This document shows, in pieces, positions 45,621-53,910 of a stretch of DNA of 64,000 nucleotides; positions within the stretch are counted from its first letter, which is position 1, and every line of letters starts with the position of its first letter. A program made the translations under genes and the position numbers. Under the pieces are notes generated by a model. That model saw only the letters and a program-made list of their open reading frames with translations, was not told the DNA's origin and did no database searches. The stretch is from assembly GCF_000337095.1 (NCBI RefSeq), contig NZ_AOIV01000027.1, forward strand, positions 92,516 through 156,515, in the 5' to 3' direction. The DNA is from Halogeometricum pallidum JCM 14848. Its GTDB lineage: Archaea > Halobacteriota > Halobacteria > Halobacteriales > Haloferacaceae.

Positions 45621-47099
45621 TCAGTCGTCGCCGAGCGACTTCACCGCGCCCTTGAGACCCGCCGTCGTCTCCTCGGACTGCTTCGTGATGCGCCACCCCG
45701 TCACGCCCATGATGATGAGGATGGCGGGCGAGAGGAAGCCGAGGAAGTAGTACGGCGCGTACTGAAGCGTCGGCACGCCGAGCACCGTCGCCATGTAGAC
45801 GCCGCCGGCGTTCCACGGGACGAGTGCGCTCGTCGTCGTCCCCGACGCCTCGACCGCTCTGGAGAGGTTCCTGCTGTCGAGGCCGAAGTCGTCGTAGAGG
45901 CCGCGGAGGCTCATGCCGGGGACGACGATGCTCATGTACTGCTCGGCGGCGAGGACGTTCATCCCGAACGCCGAGAGCGCCGTGCCGACGGTCAGACCGC
46001 CGACGCTGCGGATAGACTGGCCGAGGCGGTGGGCGACGACGGCGAGGACGCCCGTCCGTTCGAGGATGCCGCCCAGCGAGAGGGCGGCGACGACGACGGT
46101 GATCGTCCACGAGGAGCCGATGAGACCGCCCGACGACAGCAGCCCGTTCACCAGTTCAACTCCCGTGTCCGCCGTCGTGCCCGACTGCGCCACCTCCATC
46201 GCGGCGACGACGCCCTCGACGGAGCGCGGTCCCTGCACGAGAATCTGCGTCGCCACGCCCGCGAACACGCCCGATGTGATGGCGGGCAGGGCGGGGTAGC
46301 CGCGGATGGCCAGCGCGAACGTCAGCACGAGGGGGGCGAACGTCAGCGGCGAGACGACGTACGCACTCGAGATGGCGGACTGTATCTCGGCGATGCGGCC
46401 CGGCGGAATCTGTCCCGTCGCGGCGAAGCCGAGGTAGGTGTACAGACCGAGCGAAATCAGCATCGCGATGCCCGTCCCGACGCGCATCGTCCGCACGTGC
46501 GTCATCAGGTCGGTGTTCGTCACGGCCGCCGCGAGGTTCGTCGTGTCCGACAGCGGCGAGACCTTGTCGCCGGTGTACGCGCCGGTCAGGACGGCGCCGG
46601 CGGTCATCGGTTCGGGGACGCCGAGGCCCGCGCCGATACCGATGAACGCGACGCCGAGGGTCCCGGCCGTCGTCCACGACGACCCGATGGCGAACGCGAC
46701 GACGGCGGCGAGAATCGTAGCCACGGGCAGGAACACTTGCGGAGTCAGGAGTTCGAGCCCGTAGTAGATGAGCGAGGGGATGGTTCCCGCGCCCGTCCAC
46801 GTCGAGATGAGCATGTAGATGACGAAGATGATGAGTATCGCCTGCATGCCCATCCGGAGGCCGTCGACGACGCCCTCGTACATCGACTCCCACGACACGC
46901 CGTACCAGTACCGACCCACGAGACCGGTGAAGGCGATTCCGAACAGCAGCGGTATCTGAGGGTCGAGGTCCAGGGCGATGGCGCCGACGCTGAGGAAGAC
47001 GAGCATTCCGGCGATGGGGACGAGGGCCTGCCCGACGGACGGGCGCACCTCCGCCGGGATATCCTCGTACGTCAGCGGCTCGAACGATAGTGTCGCCAT
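45621..47099 (-). CDS. nhaC: NhaC-type Na+/H+ antiporter
   Basis: This 492-residue antiporter has about 11-12 helices. Family marks include IGSSWTTAGTLGVAFIGIG (about 150-170), TGAYTGDKVSPLSDTTNLAAAVTNTDLMTHVRTM (about 190-225) and SSWTITVVVAALSLGGILERTG (about 320-345). These are the NhaC core: conserved TGD, DTTNL and GSSW. It keeps cytoplasmic sodium low, which matters in a halophile. Start ATG 47099 gives MATLSFEPLTYED; a longer in-frame start is open but non-acidic. Confidence 0.92.
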   Translation of the reverse strand: MATLSFEPLTYEDIPAEVRPSVGQALVPIAGMLVFLSVGAIALDLDPQIPLLFGIAFTGLVGRYWYGVSWESMYEGVVDGLRMGMQAILIIFVIYMLISTWTGAGTIPSLIYYGLELLTPQVFLPVATILAAVVAFAIGSSWTTAGTLGVAFIGIGAGLGVPEPMTAGAVLTGAYTGDKVSPLSDTTNLAAAVTNTDLMTHVRTMRVGTGIAMLISLGLYTYLGFAATGQIPPGRIAEIQSAISSAYVVSPLTFAPLVLTFALAIRGYPALPAITSGVFAGVATQILVQGPRSVEGVVAAMEVAQSGTTADTGVELVNGLLSSGGLIGSSWTITVVVAALSLGGILERTGVLAVVAHRLGQSIRSVGGLTVGTALSAFGMNVLAAEQYMSIVVPGMSLRGLYDDFGLDSRNLSRAVEASGTTTSALVPWNAGGVYMATVLGVPTLQYAPYYFLGFLSPAILIIMGVTGWRITKQSEETTAGLKGAVKSLGDD

Positions 47100-47260
47100 T
47101 ACGACGGCAGATATGCGAATGAAGCATTTGTACTCGTCGTATCTATGCCCCATAGGCATTCTTTCTCGTGGTTCCCCGTCACACGCGACCACGTATCTCA
47201 CGAGGACGACTCGCGACGACCGACGCCGTCGGCCGCCCCGGCGCGGCGCGCGTCGGTCCC

Positions 47261-48667
47261 TTACTCCAGTCGCTCCGCGGCGAGTCGGAGTAGCCCGTCG
47301 AGTATCTCCGGCGTCGTCGGGTGGTACGCCCTGTCGGGTACCTCGCGCACGTCCATCCCCTTCTCCACGACCACCTGCATCGTCTTCGCCATCACGTCGG
47401 CGTGGTAGTGTAGTCCCTGATAACCGAGGACGGTGCCGTCCGTCCCGACGACGAGCGTCGCCCGCCCCCGGGGCGCCAATTTCGTCTTGAACACGCCGTC
47501 CCGGGCCGCCTCGCGGTGAACGGCGACGTGGTCGAGACCCGCCTCCTCGGCCGACGCTTCGGAGTGACCGACGCGCGCGTACGGGTAGACGGCCGCCCCC
47601 GAGAAGACGACGTGGTGGTGGACGTTCTCGTACGCCCTCGCTCTCTCGCCTCGTTCGGCGGCGAGGACGTTCTCGGCCGCCACCTGCCCCTGCTCTTTGG
47701 CCACGTGCAGTATCGGCTCTCTCCCGTTCGCGTCGCCGACGACGTACACCCGGTCGTTCCCCCGCGTCCGCATCGTGTCCCGAACCCACTCCTCGTCGAG
47801 GTCGGGGTCGACGCCCGTCTCCGCCAGTCCGAGGCCGTCCAACGCGGGTCGACGGCCGGTGAAGCAAAACAGCGACTCGGCGTCGAGCGTATCTGACCCG
47901 TCCGGCCCGTCGACGTGCATCCGAACCCCGTCGTCGGTCCGTTCGACGCGTTTCTCGGTCGTTTCCGTGCGCACCTCCACGTCGAACTCCTCGCGGTACA
48001 GCGAGAGTATCTCGTCGCCGAAGACGGGGTCGGCCTCGTCCAACGGCCGTTCGTCGTGTTCGACCACGGTGAGGTCCACGCCCGCCTCCGCGAGGTAGGG
48101 GACGAGTTCGAGACCGACGTAACCGAACCCCATCACGACGCCGGAGTCGGGCAGGTCGGTCGCGTCCAACACGTCGGCGCTGGTGCGGTAATCGACCGAG
48201 TCGAGGCCGGGAACGTCGGGCACGTTCGGCGTCGACCCGGTGGCGACGACCACGTGGTCGGCCTCGATTTCGTCGTCGCCCACGCGGAGCGTTCGGTCGC
48301 CCGCGAACCGCGCCGTCTCGTGGCGGAACTCGACGCCGTCGATTTCGGTCATCTCCCGAACCGCCTCGCGGCGGTGCGCCGCGAAGTTCGAGATGTGTTC
48401 GTCCTTCGTCTTAACGACCGCGTCGAGGTCTATCTCCGGCGGGTCGCCGCGCAGGCGGTGGTCGTGGCGGGCCTGGTAGCGGTGTTCGGCGGCCGATAGC
48501 ACCTCTTTCGACGGCATACAGCCTCGGAGGATGCAGAGGCCGCCGCCGGGTTCGCCGTCGTCGACGAGCGTCAACCGGTCTATCTCGGAGCCGACGGCGT
48601 CGAGGAGTCCCTCGGCGGCGGCGACGCCCGCACTTCCGTAGGCGCCGACGATGACCACGTGCGTCAT
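47261..48667 (-). CDS. Flavoprotein disulfide reductase (dihydrolipoamide dehydrogenase/mercuric reductase-like)
   Basis: This 468-residue FAD enzyme starts with the dinucleotide loop VVIVGAYGSAGVAAAEGL, followed by the redox-active disulfide GGGLCILRGCMPSKEVL (about 43-58, C-x4-C), the NAD(P) loop VVMGFGYVGLELVPYLAEAG (about 175-195), the FAD end VYVVGDANG (about 285-293) and the dimer-interface His-Pro in YHPTTPEILDGLL near the C terminus. The disulfide sequence CILRGC differs from lipoamide dehydrogenase CLNVGC, so the substrate is probably a small thiol or other disulfide, as in haloarchaeal gamma-glutamylcysteine systems. Substrate unknown. Confidence 0.88.
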   Translation of the reverse strand: MTHVVIVGAYGSAGVAAAEGLLDAVGSEIDRLTLVDDGEPGGGLCILRGCMPSKEVLSAAEHRYQARHDHRLRGDPPEIDLDAVVKTKDEHISNFAAHRREAVREMTEIDGVEFRHETARFAGDRTLRVGDDEIEADHVVVATGSTPNVPDVPGLDSVDYRTSADVLDATDLPDSGVVMGFGYVGLELVPYLAEAGVDLTVVEHDERPLDEADPVFGDEILSLYREEFDVEVRTETTEKRVERTDDGVRMHVDGPDGSDTLDAESLFCFTGRRPALDGLGLAETGVDPDLDEEWVRDTMRTRGNDRVYVVGDANGREPILHVAKEQGQVAAENVLAAERGERARAYENVHHHVVFSGAAVYPYARVGHSEASAEEAGLDHVAVHREAARDGVFKTKLAPRGRATLVVGTDGTVLGYQGLHYHADVMAKTMQVVVEKGMDVREVPDRAYHPTTPEILDGLLRLAAERLE

Positions 48668-48762
48668 ATCCGATAGGAGGACCGCGGAGGAATAGTCGTT
48701 CGGGGTTCCTCAGAAATCGACCGACTGCACCGGTCGACTCTTCGCTGTGCTCTCGCCGGCGA

Positions 48763-50004
48763 CTATCGACGCCGCGCGGCGATCAGTGCGGCGCCCGCGA
48801 GGGCGAGGAGCGTCGCCGTCGCGCCGAATCCGGGCATCGAGGACGCGGTTTCGGTTCCGGTCTCGCCCTCGCTCTCGCCGTCCGCGGCCGTCGTCTCGGT
48901 GGTGGCGGCGTCGTCCGTGGTTTCAGCCGTCGTCGTCGACGACGCGTCCCCCGCCGACCGCATCGTCACGGTCCGCTCGGAGAAGTGGTTGAGCGCGACG
49001 TACACGTCCGTCGACGCGTCGGCCTCGGCGCCGCCGTCGGCGACTGCGTACGCCGGCCGGTCGCCGCCGTTCGCGGCGGTCCGGAGTTCGCTCGCGGATT
49101 CGACCCGCGCGGCCGCCTCGCCGTCGACGGTCACGTCGAGCGAGTCGCTCGCGTTCGCCGCCGCGCCGGAGACGGAGGCGAGGACGACGGCGCCCTCATC
49201 GACCGAGCGTTCGACGGCGAACGTCGCGCTCTCGGCGGAGCGTTCGGCGACGGTTACCGTCGTGTTCCCGTCGTAGCGGACGACGCTCGCGGACTCTTCG
49301 CCCGCCTCGCCGGAGAGGTAGAGTTCCGCCGTCGCCGTACCGTCGGCGATGAGTTCCTCCGCCTCGCGGTCACTCTCGGTTCGTTCCTCGCCTTCGTTGT
49401 AGGCGCGGAGGACGATACGCCCGTCCTCGCCGACGCGGGCGACGACGTCGCCGTCGTCGCTCGTCGTCACGGAGGCGTTACCGACGGCGACGAAGACGCC
49501 CGTCGCGTTCTCGCTCTCGACGACGACGCGCGAGTCGCCCTCCGCGGACGCCGTCGCGCCGTCGCTGACGTTCGCGCGGAGCACCTGCGACCCGTCGTCG
49601 CTGGCGACGACGAGGTTCCCGTTCGGCGTGTCGTGGACGCGAAGCGTCGCACCGCTCTCGGCGGTCACCGTCGCCGCCGCCTCGGCGTTCGCGGACGTGG
49701 AGAGGGAGACGGCCGACCCGGAGACGTCCGCCGCCGTCGATAGCGAGGCGCCGACGTCGGTGCCGAGGCCGCCCTCAGTCGACCCGCCCGAGTCTCCGGA
49801 CCCGGCGGATTCGACGCGGAGCGAGTCGAACACCGTCACTCCGCCGACCGTGTAGTTGGCGACGGCGTCCGCCCGCGCGTCGAACGCGACGTGCGTTCCG
49901 GCGTACGCGTCGTTCTGTTCCTGCGTCGCGGCCGCCGCCCCTGACGCGGGGACGACGGCGGCGACGACGAGCATCGCTGCGAACACTGCGACTGTGCGTT
50001 TCAT
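48763..50004 (-). CDS. PGF-CTERM surface protein
   Basis: This 413-residue secreted protein has a Sec signal (MKRTVAVFAAMLVVAAVVPASGAAAA) and a long Ser/Ala/Asp/Thr-rich body with several N-glycosylation motifs (NVSDG, NASVTT, NTTVTV). It ends with SMPGFGATATLLALAGAALIAARRR, the PGF-CTERM tripartite signal (PGF, helix, Arg tail). Archaeosortase ArtA would remove it and attach the protein to a prenyl lipid at the surface. No enzymatic domain is recognised; a surface or adhesion role is inferred. Confidence 0.85.
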   Translation of the reverse strand: MKRTVAVFAAMLVVAAVVPASGAAAATQEQNDAYAGTHVAFDARADAVANYTVGGVTVFDSLRVESAGSGDSGGSTEGGLGTDVGASLSTAADVSGSAVSLSTSANAEAAATVTAESGATLRVHDTPNGNLVVASDDGSQVLRANVSDGATASAEGDSRVVVESENATGVFVAVGNASVTTSDDGDVVARVGEDGRIVLRAYNEGEERTESDREAEELIADGTATAELYLSGEAGEESASVVRYDGNTTVTVAERSAESATFAVERSVDEGAVVLASVSGAAANASDSLDVTVDGEAAARVESASELRTAANGGDRPAYAVADGGAEADASTDVYVALNHFSERTVTMRSAGDASSTTTAETTDDAATTETTAADGESEGETGTETASSMPGFGATATLLALAGAALIAARRR

Positions 50005-50115
50005 CGTAGTCGATGCTATAGAAATTCACCGTAGAATATCTTTTGGCTTCTAATTAATTTCAAGAATAGCTATCTATCGGCGGTCGCCGCACGAAATCGG
50101 GGGCGCTGAAGGTCG

Positions 50116-51075
50116 CTACCGCGAGATATCGTCCGCGTCCTCCTCGACGACGGCGTCGACTTCCGCGGGCGTGACGACGGCCAGGTCGCCGTCGACGGTC
50201 CGCTTCAACGACGCCGCCGCCGCGCCGTAGGCCAGCGACTCGGGCACGTCGCCGCCCTGGAGTCGCTTCGTGAGGAACCCGCCGACGAACGCGTCGCCGG
50301 TGCCGATGGCGTCGAACGTCTCCGATTCGTAGACGCCCTGCTCGTACAGTTCGCCGTTGCGGTACGCGAGCGACCCCTCCTCGCTCAGCGTCACGACCAC
50401 TGTCTCTAAGTCGTACTCTGCGGCTAACTCCCGCGCGACGTTCGCCGGGTCGCCGTCGCGGCCGAGACAGGACGCGATGTCGCGTTCGGCCCCCACCAGC
50501 ACGTCGACGTTCGGGAGCAGCGACCGGTACGTCTCGCCGGCCTCCGCGGGCGTCCACAGCTTCGACCGGTAGTTCAGGTCGAACGCCGTCGTCGTGTCGG
50601 CGGCCGTCGCCGTCTCCAGCAGCGACTCCGTCGTCTCCGCCAGCGTCGGGGAGAGCGCGGGGGTGATTCCGCTGGTGTAGAACAGGCCGGCGTTCCGCAC
50701 CGCGCCGTTCGGCAGTTCGGACGGCTTCGCCGTCGTCACGGCGGCGTCAGAACGGTCGTAGATGACGTTCGTCCCGCGCGGCGACCCGCCGTGTTCGACG
50801 TAGTAGGTCCCCATCCGCGTCGCCTCGGGGTCCGCCCACGCGACGCCCGTACGCACGCCGTGGCTCCGCAGTTCCGAGACGACGCGGCGACCCAGCGGCG
50901 AGTCCGGGAGCTTCGAGAGCCAGACGGCGTCGACGCCCAGTCGGGACGCCGTGACGGCGACGTTGCTCTCCGCGCCGCCCGCGTGGACGTCCAGCGCTCG
51001 CGTCCGTTCCAACCGCTCGCCGCGGGGCGGCGAGAGGCGTAGCATCGTCTCCCCGAAGGTTACGATGTCGGTCAT
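50116..51075 (-). CDS. kdgK: 2-keto-3-deoxygluconate kinase-like sugar kinase
   Basis: This 319-residue PfkB/ribokinase-family kinase starts [23 protein letters not shown]. It has the N-terminal substrate part [16 protein letters not shown] (about 32-47) and the signature [18 protein letters not shown] (about 265-282) with the catalytic Asp. It resembles the haloarchaeal KdgK1 of the semi-phosphorylative Entner-Doudoroff route. ATG 51075 is preferred over an upstream in-frame ATG. It is 66 bp after mutL on the same strand. Confidence 0.87.
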   Translation of the reverse strand: MTDIVTFGETMLRLSPPRGERLERTRALDVHAGGAESNVAVTASRLGVDAVWLSKLPDSPLGRRVVSELRSHGVRTGVAWADPEATRMGTYYVEHGGSPRGTNVIYDRSDAAVTTAKPSELPNGAVRNAGLFYTSGITPALSPTLAETTESLLETATAADTTTAFDLNYRSKLWTPAEAGETYRSLLPNVDVLVGAERDIASCLGRDGDPANVARELAAEYDLETVVVTLSEEGSLAYRNGELYEQGVYESETFDAIGTGDAFVGGFLTKRLQGGDVPESLAYGAAAASLKRTVDGDLAVVTPAEVDAVVEEDADDISR

Positions 51076-51141
51076 ATCTCCTGCTTCAGCGACCCGGCAC
51101 ATAAGTCCGGCCGGTCCGCCGGCGACGGCGGGGGAGTCCGG

Positions 51142-53400
51142 TCACTCCGCCCGTCGCCCGCCGTGACCCGGGTAGTCCCGCTCGAATCGGTCGGCTATCT
51201 CGTCGTTGCTCAGTTCGATGACGACGGGCCGGCCGTGCGGGCAGGCGTAGGGGTTCTCGCAGTCGTCGAGCGCCGAGAGCAGGTCCACGACCGACCCCTC
51301 GGTCAGCGAGGTGTTGCCCGTCACGGACGGGTAACACGCGAGGTCCGCCAGCAGTTCGTCCGCGACGGCGTCGACCGTCTCCCGGCCGCCCGACTCCCCC
51401 TCGCTCACGAACGCGGTCAGCGCGTCGCGCAGGAGTTCGGGTCGGAGCGCCTCCGCGAACACGGCCGGGACGCTTCGCACCTCGACGGTTCGTTCGTCGG
51501 TCCGTTCGGCCCGGAATCCGACCTCCGAGAGCGCCTCGCGGTACTCCTCGAATAGCGCCGCCTCGCGCGCGGTGAGTTCCACCTCGACCGGGTCGGCCAG
51601 CGCCTGCGTCGCCACGTCGCCGGCGAGTCGCGCCCGCAGTCGCTCGTAGTTCACCCGCTCGTCGGCGGCGTGCTGGTCGACGAGGACCATCCCGTCGGCC
51701 GTCTCCGCGACGACGTAGGTGTCGTGCAGTTGACCGAGCACGCGCATCGACGGCAGCGAGTCGAACTCGGGGTTCAGCGTCGCCGCCTCTCCCGCCAGGT
51801 CGCGCTGGACCGTCGGCGCGCCGAGTCGCCGCTGGCGCTCGTCTCGGGGGCCGTCTCCGCCCGTCGCTCCCGCTTCGCTCGTCGCAGCCTCGTCGGCCGA
51901 CGCGCCCTCCAGCGACGACTGCGTCGCCTCGGCCGCCGTCGACTCGTCTTCGGTCGCCGCCGACGTCTCGGTCGCCGCTTCCGATGTCGTCGGTTCGTCC
52001 CCGGCGGACGCGCTCGGCGTTCCCGATGCGCGTTCGGGCCGCGAGCGCGTCCGACCGGCCGAGACGGACCACGCCTCGTCGTCGGTCACGTCGGTCTCTC
52101 CGCCCCCGTCGGGGAGGTCGTTTTCCACGGGTTCGACCGCTGATTCGGTCGATTCGGCTCTCTCCGCCGACTCCGTCGGTTCCGTCGGCTCGGGTTCGGC
52201 CGCTCCGACCCCGTTTCCGTCGCCGGGTTCCGTTACCCGCGACCGGTTCGGCGCGGCGTCCGACGACGGAGGCTGCGGGCTGTGTCCCTTCCCGCCGCGG
52301 GCCTCCGTCTCCGGCGACTCCGGTTCGGGCTCTACTTCCTCCGGCGCGGAGCGACCCCGCGGCGCCGACGAGCGGACCAGTCCCTGCTCCAAGAGTGCGT
52401 CCTCGACGGCCGACTCGACGGCGCGCTTGACGCCGGATTCGTCGTCGAATCTGACCTCCATCTTTCGCGGGTGCACGTTCACGTCGACCGTCTCCCGCGG
52501 CACCTCGACGAACAGGACGGCGAACGGGTAGCGGTCGGTCGCGAGTTGGCCGCCGTAGGCGTCCAGGACGGCCTCGCGGAGGACGCGCGCGGTCACGTAG
52601 CGGTCGTTGACGAACGTCGAGAGGTAATCGCGCGCGCTCCGGGTCGTCTCGGGGTGGCTGACGAGACCCGTCACCGATTCGACGGGGCCGGCGTCGGGTT
52701 CGTGGTCGACGCGGACCATCGACTCCGCGACCTCCCGCCCGTACACCGAGAGGACCGTCGACTCCAGACTGCCGCGGCCCTCGGTGGCGAACACCTCGCG
52801 GTCGTCGTGCTCCAAGGAGAGCGCCACGTCCGGGTTGGCGAGGGCGTACTGGGTCGCGACGGTGTTGACGTGGTCGAACTCCGTCGCCGTCGTCTTCAGG
52901 AACTTCCGGCGCGCCGGCGTGTTGTAGAAGAGGTCCTCGACTTCGACGACGGTGCCTTCCGGACATCCGGCGGGGCGGACGTCGGTCACCTCGCCGCCCT
53001 CGACGCGGAGTTCGGTCCCGGCGCTCTTGCCGCCGCGCGGTTTCGACCGGACGGTGAGGCGGGAGACGGCGCCGATGGTGTGCAGCGCCTCCCCGCGGAA
53101 CCCGAGCGTCCCGACGCCGGATTCGAGGTCCGAGACGTCGGAAATCTTGCTCGTGGTGTGTTCCTCGACGGCCATCTCGACGTCGTCGCGGGCCATTCCG
53201 ACGCCGTCGTCGCGGACGCGGACGCCCTCGATGCCGCCGGCGTCGACGGCGACGGAGACGCGGTCGGCGTCGGCGTCGAGACTGTTCTCGACGAGTTCCT
53301 TGACGACCGAAGCGGGTCGTTCGACCACCTCACCGGCGGCGATTTGGCGGACGGTCCGGTCGTCGAGGGCGCGTATCGTCGGTCGGCCCCCGTCGCTCAC
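51142..53400 (-). CDS. mutL: DNA mismatch repair protein MutL
   Basis: This 752-residue protein has the GHKL ATPase head (about 1-340): RQIAAGEVVERPASVVKELVENSLDADAD, DDGVGMARDD, TSKISDVSDLESGVGTLGFRGEALHTIGAVS. A long low-complexity linker (about 355-555) leads to the C-terminal dimer domain, with the endonuclease motif DQHAADERVNYE (DQHA-x2-E-x4-E). This indicates MutL with nicking activity, as in organisms lacking MutH. It starts with GTG 53400, overlapping the Nudix stop by four bases. The operon also holds mutS and kdgK. Confidence 0.95.
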   Translation of the reverse strand: MSDGGRPTIRALDDRTVRQIAAGEVVERPASVVKELVENSLDADADRVSVAVDAGGIEGVRVRDDGVGMARDDVEMAVEEHTTSKISDVSDLESGVGTLGFRGEALHTIGAVSRLTVRSKPRGGKSAGTELRVEGGEVTDVRPAGCPEGTVVEVEDLFYNTPARRKFLKTTATEFDHVNTVATQYALANPDVALSLEHDDREVFATEGRGSLESTVLSVYGREVAESMVRVDHEPDAGPVESVTGLVSHPETTRSARDYLSTFVNDRYVTARVLREAVLDAYGGQLATDRYPFAVLFVEVPRETVDVNVHPRKMEVRFDDESGVKRAVESAVEDALLEQGLVRSSAPRGRSAPEEVEPEPESPETEARGGKGHSPQPPSSDAAPNRSRVTEPGDGNGVGAAEPEPTEPTESAERAESTESAVEPVENDLPDGGGETDVTDDEAWSVSAGRTRSRPERASGTPSASAGDEPTTSEAATETSAATEDESTAAEATQSSLEGASADEAATSEAGATGGDGPRDERQRRLGAPTVQRDLAGEAATLNPEFDSLPSMRVLGQLHDTYVVAETADGMVLVDQHAADERVNYERLRARLAGDVATQALADPVEVELTAREAALFEEYREALSEVGFRAERTDERTVEVRSVPAVFAEALRPELLRDALTAFVSEGESGGRETVDAVADELLADLACYPSVTGNTSLTEGSVVDLLSALDDCENPYACPHGRPVVIELSNDEIADRFERDYPGHGGRRAE

Positions 53401-53801
53401 TCGTCGTGCACCTCCAAGGCGTTGCTCACGGCGTCGCCCTGCGGACCGCTCAACCGACGCTCCGCCTTCCGCGGCGAGAGCCACTCGTACCCGGCGTGTT
53501 CGTGGCTCAGCGACACCGTCCGCTCGGTGACGATACCGTGGTAGTAGACGCCGAAGCGCCCGTTGTCGTCGTCGTTCCGCCACGCAGTTGCGTGGACGGG
53601 ATGTCCGAGGTCCACCTCTAAGCCCGTCTCCTCCGCTATCTCGCGTTTGACGCCCTCCTTCGCATCCTCGCTAGCGCCGAGGCGGCCGCCCGGCAGTTCC
53701 CAGCCCTCGTCGCTCGTTCGCTGGACGACGAGAACGTCGCCGTTCGGAGCGAACAGCACTCCTCGAAGACTCACCGTTGCCCGGAGTGGTCTCTCAGTCA
53801 T
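53397..53801 (-). CDS. Nudix hydrolase
   Basis: This 134-residue protein has a full Nudix box, GRLGASEDAKEGVKREIAEETGLEV (about 40-63; G-x5-E-x7-REUxEExGU). It has MutT-like size with a strand-loop start (SLRGVLFAPNGDVLVVQRT) and a C-terminal HEHAGYEWLSPRKAERR. It likely cleaves oxidised or unusual nucleotides. It lies between mutS and mutL on one transcript, so a nucleotide-cleaning role beside mismatch repair is plausible. Substrate unknown. Confidence 0.92.
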   Translation of the reverse strand: MTERPLRATVSLRGVLFAPNGDVLVVQRTSDEGWELPGGRLGASEDAKEGVKREIAEETGLEVDLGHPVHATAWRNDDDNGRFGVYYHGIVTERTVSLSHEHAGYEWLSPRKAERRLSGPQGDAVSNALEVHDE

Positions 53802-53910
53802 TGTAACACAGTCGGCGTTGTCGCCCTTGTAGTTTCGCCATGATATCAGGCCGTGAGGCTGTCTGCCGGCCCCGACTATCTACTACCGACCCCACCCGCT
53901 GACCGGGCGA

